DNA of 64,000 bases, taken from Apodospora peruviana. Taxonomy: Eukaryota; Ascomycota; Sordariomycetes; Sordariales; Lasiosphaeriaceae. Of the stretch, positions 9,580 to 18,353 are shown piece after piece. Made by a program: the position numbers and the translations under genes. The stretch covers positions 1,612,001 through 1,676,000 of the forward strand of contig JAUEDM010000008.1 in assembly GCA_033439685.1 (NCBI GenBank). Direction: 5' to 3'. The notes beneath the pieces were generated by a model. It had not been told where the DNA came from. It was given only the letters and a program-made list of their open reading frames with translations, and ran no database searches. How positions within the stretch are numbered: the stretch's first letter is position 1; every line of letters begins with the position of its first letter.

Positions 9580-11297
9580 ATGTGGCTTATCGAAACCGAG
9601 ACAATGAAGATGCAGGACATCCTCAATATCAATACTCACAGATATGCCATCCTCTCGCATACCTGCGAAGAAGAAGCCGATTTTCAAGAGATGATGCTCC
9701 ATCGCGACCTGGCCCGCCAGAAGAAGGGCTATGCCAAGATCGAAAAGACCTGCCAGCTGGCCAGGGAACGAGGCATCGGGTACGCCTCGGTCGACACGTG
9801 CTGCATCGACAAGACCAGCAACGCCGCCTTATCCGAGGCGATAAGCTCCATGTTTCTATGGTACAGAGAGTCCACTATCTGCTTCACCTACCTGTCCGAC
9901 CTGCCTGCCAACAGTCCCGAGTCGCCTCGCGGTGCACATATGGCTAAGCAAGGGTTCGACCGATGCCGCTGGTTTACCCCGGTTGGACGCTGCAAGAGCT
10001 TATTGCCCCCCGAGGCGGTTGTCTTCTACGACCAGGACTGGAGTTCCATCGGCACTAAAAGCCTTCTCAGGCATGATATATGTACCATCACCGGTATAGA
10101 CCTCAAGATACTCGAAAATGCCGATGCGCTGCCGACTGTGCCGGTCGGCCGCCGGATGTCTTGGGCGTCAAACCGCAGAACCAAGCGAATCGAAGATATG
10201 GCCTACTGCCTGTTGGGTACTTTGATGTCAACATGCCCATGATCTACGGAGAGGGTGAGAAAGCCTCCATGCGGCTCCAGAAGGAGATTGTGAAGAGCTC
10301 CAACGACATGTCCTTGTTCGCTTGGACTCACACCCCGGGGCTGAGACCGACCTGCGACCTACGGGCTGGTATCGTCATCAGGAGGAGATCCGTGGCATTC
10401 TAGCCAGGTCCCCGGCTGAGTTCCGAAGCTGCGGGAACATTGAGCACGATGAAGAAGATCTAAACGACGAGGAAGGCGACAAAGACTTTACCTTGACGAA
10501 TAACGGCATGCGAATGAACCGCTTCCTGGCTGTCAACTTAGAGTCCGATTTAGTCAGGGACGCCATCCTCGGTCTGGGCTGTAACGTGAAACGACCCGCC
10601 GGTAACAGCGTTCAACATATAGGAATACGGCTGATGAAAGTTAGGGGGAATCCGAGCCTCGTTCAAGTCCAGCCCACCGATGTCTTTTCTACGCCTGACA
10701 GGGAATTCTTTTCTGGAAAAGCTTCCACTCTTGTACATTCACAAACACATACCGCCCACCGACGTGTACAAACTCGTGACGCAACGCCGATCTCGCTGCT
10801 TCTACAATTTTCATCTTCCCGACGGCTGGAGCACGACAAGCCCACTGGCGAGACCATATGCCCGCTGGGACCCTCACACTTTGACATTCCTCACCGAAAC
10901 CCCGTGCGTCAATATCCTCCAGTTCCATACCGGTCCTGAGGATGGGGAACGCTCCTATACCAAACTATGCGTGGTGACCTGGACTTTCTCCAGTGGCGAA
11001 TTTTGTTGAATTGTGGGAAATGCGTGCGTTAATTCTGTTGGAGACCTCGGTCAAGTACAACAAGAAATATACGGCCCTGGCACAGGTAATGGAAAGGCAC
11101 GCAACGAGGAGAAAGTCTTGTCCTCGATACGCCAAACTTTGATGCCTTGCCAGTATGAAGACGAAGCTTGGGGTCACCGTGTCCATCGAAAAGAAAACAC
11201 GGATTTCTGTTACTGGTTTGAAACCAAGACGCCAAATAGTCACGAGAATCGTCAGGGTATTGGCCGTGTCGAAATATATGTGAAAGAGAAACTGCCG
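9580..11297 (+). pseudogene. HET-domain (heterokaryon incompatibility) gene, multiply frameshifted
   Basis: The start MWLIETETMKMQDI and blocks YAILSHTCEEE, GYAKIEKTCQLARERGIGYA and VDTCCIDKTSNAALSEAI are unmistakable HET-domain signatures, typical of proteins that trigger allorecognition cell death in Pezizomycotina. The frame breaks repeatedly. One base is missing near 9979-9983, just before the TLQELIAP block, and an extra C in the run 10006-10011 restores the frame. A one-base loss at about 10219 precedes FDVNMPMIYGEGEKA. Further switches occur near 10340 (before GILARSPAEF) and near 10715 (before KLPLLYIHKHIPP). A stop and more shifts follow after 11007. Homology-like text continues in changing frames to about 11297. 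With five or more lesions I consider it dead, not mis-sequenced. A truncated 220-residue product from the first frame is still possible. Confidence 0.88.
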
Positions 11298-11737
11298 TCT
11301 CCTGGAGGAGGAGATGATTCAAAAGTTGGAGAAGGAACACGTAACAATGATAAGTAACTAGGTAGAAAATTCCCTGTCTAGCGAATTAATACCACGAAGA
11401 AAACTTGGTACCAAGTCAGACCAGGTCGAATGTAGTACGAGTTCATTCACTTCATGTAGTCAAGACCTAACCTCTCCACTAATCGCTATGACATGCGTTA
11501 TGAGTGGGTGTTAAGGAAGAAAGTCCGAAGTTGTGGCACGGTATCGACAGGCCTTGCATGGCCAATCGAGCGTTACGTTGCATCCTGGAGGTAATCCCTC
11601 CTTCAGCGCTTGGCTTATGTATGAGAGTCAAAACAGAAGACAAAGGCCGAAGCTCCCGAGCAGGATTCCAAACTCGCCATCCAACATAAACACCCAGGAA
11701 AATGCACCATTGAGCCAAATAGGAGAACATCACCATA
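11298..11737. other. Promoter region of the MFS exporter
   Basis: I see no gene. It separates the HET relic from the ATG at 11738 on the same strand. Open frames here are out-of-frame shadows. Confidence 0.5.
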
Positions 11738-13772
11738 ATGGAAAACGTCGAAACACCGAGGGGGGAACAGTCAGACATAATCGAGCCCGCACCTCTCCAT
11801 CGAGCTTCAATCTCAATCGCCCTCCACCCCGACGACTCCAAGGCCAGAGACAGCAACACCAGAAATGACATGCTCTCAGACCCTATTCCCATTGTTGCCG
11901 CGGCCAACGAGGAGGAACAAAAGAAACTCTCCGCCAGCGCCACTGCACTCATCATGGCGCCGCTCTGCCTCTCAACTCTGCTCTCCTCACTCGACCTGAC
12001 CGTCGTAACTCCCGCCATCCCTGCCATCGTCAGCTCCTTCTCCGAGTCATCCTCCAGCGCCAGCTACGGGTACGTCTGGATTGGCAGCGCCTTCATCCTC
12101 GCCAGCACCGCCATCACGCCCGTCTGGGGTTCCGTCGCCGACATCTGGGGCCGCAAGCCCGTCGTGCTGATGGCGCTAGCCATTTTCCTCGGCGGTAGCC
12201 TCCTTTGCGCGCTCGCGCCGACCATGAACGCCATGGTGGCTGGCCGCGCGGCCCAGGGACTCGGTGCTGCGGGCATGGGTACCATGGTTAACGTGATCAT
12301 CTGCGACATCTTTTCGCTGAGGGACCGGGGGTTGTATCTCGCCATCACGTCGATTGTCTGGGCGGTTGGTAGCGCTGTTGGGCCGGTGCTTGGGGGGTTG
12401 TTGACCACCACCGTAGGGTGAGTTCACCTTGACTTGCAGGGCTTTTATTTGGCCAAAGTCTTGAGACTAACTTGAGGGGTTGTAGTTGGCGGTGGTGTTT
12501 CTGGATTAACCGTAAGTCATGGCGTGCTTGGCCACTCTTGAAAACTGAAGGCTAACATCATGTACAGTGCCCATTGGGGCAGTTGTATTTCTCGTGATGC
12601 TCCTGTACCTACGCATTCCCACGCCACACACACCCGTTCTGGCCGGACTGAAGGCCATCGATTGGGCCGGGAGCATTCTCATCGTCGGCGCCGCCGTCAT
12701 GATCCTCCTCGGCCTAGAGTTCGGAGACGTCACTTACCCTTGGTCGTCTGCCACGGTCATCTGCCTGCTGGTCTTTGGTTCCGCAGTTGTCGGCCTCTTC
12801 ATCGTGAACGAGTGGAAGTTCGCCATCAACCCCGTCATTCCCCTACGCCTGTTCTCCAACCGATCCTCGATAGCGGCATACGGCGTGTTTGCTTGTGGCT
12901 TCTACATCCTCATCGGGCTGTCATATTACCTCCCTCTCTATTCCCAGTCCGCGCTGGGAGCAGACGCGCTGAAATCGGGCCTTCATCTACTGCCTTTGAT
13001 TGTATCGTGCTCGCTTTCGGCTGCCTGTACGGGCGCGTTCATCCAAAAGACTGGGGTTTACCTCCCCGTGATGTACATGTCGCAGGTCCTCCTAACGCTC
13101 GGCGCCGGCCTATTTCTCAGCCTCCAGTTTGGGCAGGGCTTGGCCAAGCTAATCGTTTTCCAGATCATCACGGGAGTGGGCGTCGGCATGAATATCGAAC
13201 CGCCACTCTTGGCTGCCATGGCCGCCAGCTCCGTGCTCGACACCGCGGCCATCGTGGCAACCATGAGCTTCATTCGGTCGATAGCCACGGCTGTGGCTGT
13301 TGTTCTTGGCGGAGTGATATTCCAAAATCAAATGAACGCGGCCAACGACGGCTTGGCTGGCCAAGTCGGCCCAGAGTTGGCGAGGAACTTCACCGGCGGC
13401 CAGGCTACCGCAAATGTCGAGCTCATTACGCTTTTACCGTCCGACGAACAGCTTATTGTCAGACAGACATACTTTGAAGCGCTGAGGGCGGTTTGGATCA
13501 TGGTATGTCATTCCATCCAGTTACTTTCATGGCCACCAAATTACTGACACATTAACTCGCAGTACCTGGTTGTCGCCGGCATCTCCCTGCTTTCGAATCT
13601 GTTTGTCCGTGGCCACCATCTTAGCTTGGAGACTAAGGCGGCGGTGCTTGGAGTTGACCGGGCAAAGAACCGTGAATCAGGAAGGAAGCTCGCTGTTGGC
13701 AATGAAGCAGCAGAGGACAATCAATCAACTGAACTTCAACTTGTTCAACCAGGTCCGGTTAGCCGATCGTGA
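11738..13772 (+). CDS. MFS exporter, DHA2-like multidrug or toxin efflux type (616 aa)
   Basis: Four exons, 11738-12417, 12486-12511, 12568-13502 and 13563-13772, keep phase throughout. The 26-nt second exon encodes the core of the diagnostic sequence GWRWCFWINLPIG. Introns are 68, 56 and 60 nt with GT-AG ends. The protein has a polar 70-residue N-terminal tail, motif A-like GSVADIWGRKPVVL in the first cytoplasmic loop, and AVGSAVGPVLGGLL (motif C, antiporter signature) in TM5. Enough hydrophobic segments follow for 14 TMs. This is typical of drug:H+ antiporters of the DHA2 class that export toxins or xenobiotics across the plasma membrane. It is intact although both neighbours (the HET gene upstream and the GMC oxidoreductase downstream) are broken. 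Its substrate cannot be inferred; no biosynthetic backbone gene is near. Confidence 0.9.
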
Positions 13773-14248
13773 ATCGCTGGTACCACATTTGCTAAGTATC
13801 GGTTCATTATCGCGTAATAGTTGGATCTGAACTGGACTCCCGACTAGCCGGAACAATAGCTTTGCGTATAACAAACAATAGCCGACTGACAATAGGACAA
13901 GGGAAATACAAGGCCATACGTTTGTTTGTTAGGTTGGAAGAGGAAGGTTGATAACAAAACAATAGATGGACTGTGTTCCATTGTTCATAATTCAAAGAAT
14001 AGTCCCGGCTTATTGACCATTGTTCTCGCAAGTCTACCTGCATCTTGCCAAGGAACCGTATAAAAGCTCAGCATCCTTCCCCAAACCCAATCTGAACTTT
14101 TCTTTCCTCATCGGACTATTGACATAGCCTCTTCAGCCACTACAATGTGAACAAACCCTCCACACTTCTCTACAGCAGCGCTCAGTTTCCTCACTCGCTA
14201 CCAGGTGTTCACTCAACCTTCTTACCAATCAACCACCAAAGGAGAAAC
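13773..14248. other. Spacer with a TATA-driven plus-strand promoter
   Basis: No gene. TATAAAAG at 14059-14066 is followed by a pyrimidine-rich, purine-poor leader typical of fungal transcripts, leading to the small locus at 14249-14570. Confidence 0.5.
14059..14066 (+). promoter_or_regulatory. TATA box
   Basis: The word TATAAAAG precedes a CT-rich leader and the first ATG (14249) by 190 bases. It probably drives the small transcript described at 14249-14570. Confidence 0.45.
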
Positions 14249-14570
14249 ATGCCTGCTCTAGAGACATATCCCCCTAGAGACATATCCGGACTTCCGCATC
14301 CAAACACATTGCACATCCACGGTAACCAACCCAACCTTCTCCCACAAAGCAAACCACCAAAAAAAAAAAACTTAATTCACCACCAAAGATGTGCACCTTT
14401 GGATTCAACTTCTTCGCATGCGGATGCAAGACCCGATCGAAGGGTCCGAACAACAGTCTGACTTTGCCAAGCTGCGCGGGCCGCACGCCTTCTGCGCCGA
14501 CTTTCAGGTCAGCGTCGACGAGTCGCGGTCGAAGAGATGGCCTCTCCTGAAGTGCCTGCCTCACTCTTGA
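14249..14570 (+). CDS. Tiny locus, spliced or frameshifted small protein
   Basis: Two readings compete. Reading A: the ATG at 14389 starts MCTFGFNFFACGC, a pattern reminiscent of small fungal MC-x-F proteins, but this frame ends after 53 residues. The frame one base over continues with RMQDPIEGSEQQSDFAKLR, then AFCADFQVSVDES and stops at 14568-14570. A one-base deletion near 14418-14425 would explain the pair. Reading B: the ATG at 14249 opens 24 codons, and removing a GT-AG stretch (about 14322-14388, donor GTAACC, weak acceptor CCAAAG) enters that second frame directly, giving about 85 residues with no lesion. Reading B needs a poor acceptor; reading A needs a lesion. Either way the downstream frame looks coding. 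Function unknown. Confidence 0.35.
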
Positions 14571-15026
14571 AGAGTTGGCGGCATGGCAGAGGACTGAGCT
14601 AAATGAATCCGAGCAACCCCCCCCCCCCCCCCCCCCCCCCCCTTTTCCCCCTCCTCAAACCAACCAACCCGACAGAGCATGAAGTGCTGGCAGGTAATGC
14701 AGAGCATTGAGCTGAGTTTCTCGGAATTGGTAAAAGGCAAGTATAAAAGCTCTCTCCTATCTCGGGACGAAAAAAGAGGAAAAGGTGAATAAAGTATTTC
14801 GTTTAGCATTGGAGTTGGAGCGGGTTCATATCTATCTAAACCTACGGCTTGGAAGGAACAACATCATGGGATTCCAGGCACGGTATTAACTGGTTCTGAT
14901 GTCACGCATCGTAACTAAAGCGTGCTCATAATGACCGAGTACAAGAATTAATAAAAAATCCCTTCACACAAACAAAACCAACAATGATCACCATATCTAG
15001 CTAATAAACCAGTGAACTGAAATTTT
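14571..15026. other. Spacer with a poly-C run and a second TATA word
   Basis: No gene supported. It holds the 26-base cytosine run and another TATAAAAG at 14742-14749 followed by a CT-rich stretch, but no open frame follows it before the GMC relic on the other strand. Confidence 0.45.
14617..14642. repeat. Poly-C homopolymer (26 nt)
   Basis: An uninterrupted run of 26 cytosines, followed by TTTT and CCCC. Such a run is strand-asymmetric and can form G-quadruplex or i-motif structures. It is also a place where assemblies often miscount, so the exact length is uncertain. Confidence 0.85.
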
Positions 15027-16990
15027 CTAGGATCCTTGGCCATGGGACAAGAGCTGGCCACATGCATACTCCCCCATGCCCACCCGCCTAATATAGTCGT
15101 CGATTTCCTCGTCGGTGACGTCTCGCCATGTTTTGCTTGACTGAGTCTGGGCTGCCTGCTCGACGGCCGTGGATTTTGCAGTCGTCGTGCCATTACCCTC
15201 AGCTTTGGAAGCAAACGTGTATCCTGCCGCCACCTTCGGCAGTGACCTTGTCGGTGTGGACCTCATACGGCGGCGCCGTGGCCTCCCACGCCTCGAGCAG
15301 GTGCGGGTTCACCCCCGGCGCAAACGTCAGCCGCGCAGGCTGAAGGGGATACCAGCTCCTGAGGACAAACTCCTCGGCCAGGCGCATGGCGAACCGGATG
15401 GCTTTCCAAAAAGGGACCAGGTCGCGTTCGTCTTGCAACATGGGGTGGAAGATCTTAGGGTTGGCGAGCGGGTCTTTACTCAACACCTCAATCTTGCCGC
15501 GCGATAGGGGCTGCACGAGTGTTGGGAACAGAGTGATGACGGAGTACCCTGGAACGTGCCGCTCGAAGGAACTCACCGGCGGGATCATGATCTCGGCGTC
15601 GGGGATATTAGAAGGGGATGAGGCGTCGAGTAGATCGGAGGAAGACCAAGATACAGAGAGGGTCTCGGTGTCCAGCGCCGAGGTGCGGAAGAAAATAGAG
15701 CGTGGGGTGCGCTCACGGCCATGAGGCCCGTCCCGGAAAACAGCCAGAGCAGGATATTCCACAGTCCGTGGATGGACTCGAGGAGGGTGATGGTTTCGGA
15801 TTTGGGCACCTCGAGCATGATGGTTACACTGTAGTGGTCCTGCAGGGCGCTGCCGACAGGTAGGTCTTTGCGCAGGGGGATGTCGAGCTCGGCGAGATGG
15901 GCGGCGGCCGGGCCGATGCCGCTGAGCAGCAGGATCTGCGGGGTGCAGATGGCGCCAGAGCATATAATTATCTCGCGCTTGGCTTTTGACGTAGATGTCA
16001 CTACCCTTGGACGAACTGGAGGAGGATTTGGGGGTGAGGATGTGGACGCCCTGGACTTGGGAGGAGGAAGTGTCGAGCTCGAGCCGAGAGACCACGGTGC
16101 TGGTGCAGACGGGAAGATGGGACTTGCGGGCCTGAGCGATGTGTGGAGGGAGGAAGGCCCGGTAGGTGGAGGCGCGTTTGCCGGATCTGTCGATGGCCAT
16201 GTCGGTGTGGAAGAAGCCCATGGCCGGGGCATTGGGGTTATTATAATCCTTTTCGACAGGGAGGCCCAGTTGGTGCGCGGCTTTCTCGATGCTGGAATTT
16301 TATCAGAGCCGTGTACTATTTAAAGGGGTGAGTGAAGATGAGGAGAACATACTAGGTATTGAGTCCACTTAAATGGGGGAGAGGATTGTCGAATCTTGAT
16401 GGGTCCTGATAATTGTCAGAACTCTCTCTAATTGAGCAAGGTCGCCGCTTAGACATACCGTCATGACCTCTCCAGCTCGCATCCCCATGGCCGATGGCGT
16501 TCTCGCTCTTGCGGAAGTATGGCCCAACTCGGTCCCAGCTCGGTCCCAGCTCCAGCCATCGAGGCCATACTTCTCAGCCCACTCGTTGTAGCTGCCGGGA
16601 AGTCCCCTCATCATCAACATTCCATTGATACGTGAGGCGCCGCCCAAGCCCTCGGCCGTTCAGATGCCGTTTCGCCGGTCGTTAACCTTGGGCATGGGCT
16701 CGGTGAAGCGTCGCCGGGCCTGCAGCGGATCTCCCATCCAGAAATTCTGGCTCATGAGCAGGACCCGCGAGACCAAGTTTCCCTCGACATGGCCTCTTTT
16801 GAGCACGAGCACGCTGACGCTGGCGTCTTCAGAGAGGCGGAGGGGACGCAGCATCCAGCTGTACCGCCTGTATTGGGGATGATGATGACTTTGTTAATCT
16901 TGGAACTCAATTCAAATAACCGAAGGAGGGTTAGTTCTTACCGCCGACAATGATATAGCCGTACTCCTTTCCATCAACCTCGGAGGGTGA
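15027..16990 (-). pseudogene. GMC-family FAD oxidoreductase, decayed
   Basis: Read on the minus strand from 16985, the ADP-binding start EYGYIIVGG is followed by an intron (GTAAGA...), then LSEDASVSVLVLKRGHVEG and RRRFTEPMPKVNDRRNGI. A TGA then stands where the family has Trp before TAEGLGGASRINGMLMMRG, a GMC signature. The frame then shifts after LDGWSWDR. Later blocks REIIICSGAICTPQILLLSGIG (second GMC signature) and ALQDHYSVTIMLEVPKSE lie in one frame. PGYSVITLFPTLVQPLSRG and DVTDEEIDDYIRRVGM lie in others. The C-terminal His-containing block is cut after CPMAKDP, and nothing of the end remains. The ancestor was an alcohol or choline-dehydrogenase-like flavoenzyme of about 600 residues. 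At least four frameshifts, one nonsense codon and a lost end make it non-functional. Confidence 0.88.
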
Positions 16991-18353
16991 TACCTCCGGG
17001 TAGGCTGGGCCAAATGGTCACATGATGGCGGAGTCTGAGTCATGACTGAGTGAAGGTTGTGGTTGGGTTCGTGAGAGAAAGTGGAAAAAAAGAGTTGCTG
17101 GGCAGAAGAGAGCAAAACGTGTGGGTGATTCACTCGATAATAGGGCGGGAGACGTAAGAAGCTGGAATGAAACGAGTATTATCCGAATTGTGCGCTCAGA
17201 CCTTGGTAAGGTGTGCTGGGAATAAGACGTCTTCGAGAATCAACGCCGTGCCGCAGCAGGGGCCAAGTTGATCAAATATCAACGTATGCTGTCACCAAGA
17301 GCCAACCAACATGTCGTCGTTATGGTACTACTTCAGTTACTCCTGCCAGCACTGTTCCAACACTGTCGGGAAGTTCTTGTGCTATGTAACAACACGAGTT
17401 ATTTGTCGTCCGATTGATTTGACCGTTCCAATAGGAATACGAATAGGGAGATACCCAGGCAATTGCCTCGTCTGAATCAAGCAAAAGCACAGTACCTGTC
17501 TGTCTAATTCTACTGCTAGAGTCTAGGCTCCCCGCAAGCACAAGTCTGACCTTGGAGCACCAGCCAGTAGTGAGCCGCAGGCTGTTGGCTTTGAGGACAG
17601 TGCGGACCTGACATGGCAAGACGGACTGCATGCTGCCAATGTCCTGGTCCCTGTGCAGAGTACAGCTAATTCAACCATAATATGCATGAGGGTTTCTATA
17701 CGGATGCCATACTACAGTATAAGTACTTGAGTTCACAACTAAAGTACCTCACATGGAGATACAGCGGTTTAAACGACATAATATATCTCGTGTCATTGCT
17801 CTCATATTATGACCTCCCGAGACGATTCTTGTGATAACTGCCTATTCAGGCAATGGTCAAAAACCGACCTAGACAAGGAAATGGCCAAGTCACTGCACTG
17901 CGTCCTAGGCAAAGGTCCCATGTACCAGTACTAAGTGAGACTGGAGACAACTATGCAAAGAAGAAAACTCCATGTTAATATTAGGGTATACTATGAAACT
18001 ACTAAAGTCACGGTACCTCCTTTCCTAAGAGCTCCTCAGTTGACTCTGTCGGCCTTGCGTAATAGAACACTCATACAGGGGTCCAGCGCTTAGTGGAAAA
18101 CCGAGTTAGAGGAAAGATGATAAAAGGCTCGCGACAAGCTATTAAGATAGGTGAGAAATGGTACCAAGCCTTGTACTGGTGGGGGAGCGGACTATGATTT
18201 CTCGATGATTATGGACAAAAGCTCCCCTTTCCCCAACACCAGGTATCATTCATTGTTTCTAACCCAAGTCGACCTAACGCCTTTCCATAGCAATACGCCG
18301 AATTACCATGGTATCGTGCTGATTCCAGAGACCCCTACACAAACATGGAGTAG
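16991..18353. other. 1.3-kb gene-free spacer
   Basis: AT-richer sequence without supportable coding region. It has several AAGTACTT and GGTACC-type words common in this window's spacers. A 54-codon frame from the ATG at 17311 has several Cys and aromatic residues but no signal peptide and is not called. Confidence 0.5.

Noticed and set aside
12560..13477. 305-codon plus-strand frame overlapping the exporter
   Set aside because: Arg/His/Pro-rich out-of-frame shadow of the MFS exon 3.
9580..17000. Secondary-metabolite gene cluster
   Set aside because: Only an exporter and a dead flavoenzyme are present; there is no PKS, NRPS, terpene cyclase or similar backbone gene.
17311..17475. 54-codon frame with several Cys in the spacer
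   Set aside because: No signal peptide, no leader or intron evidence; consistent with chance.
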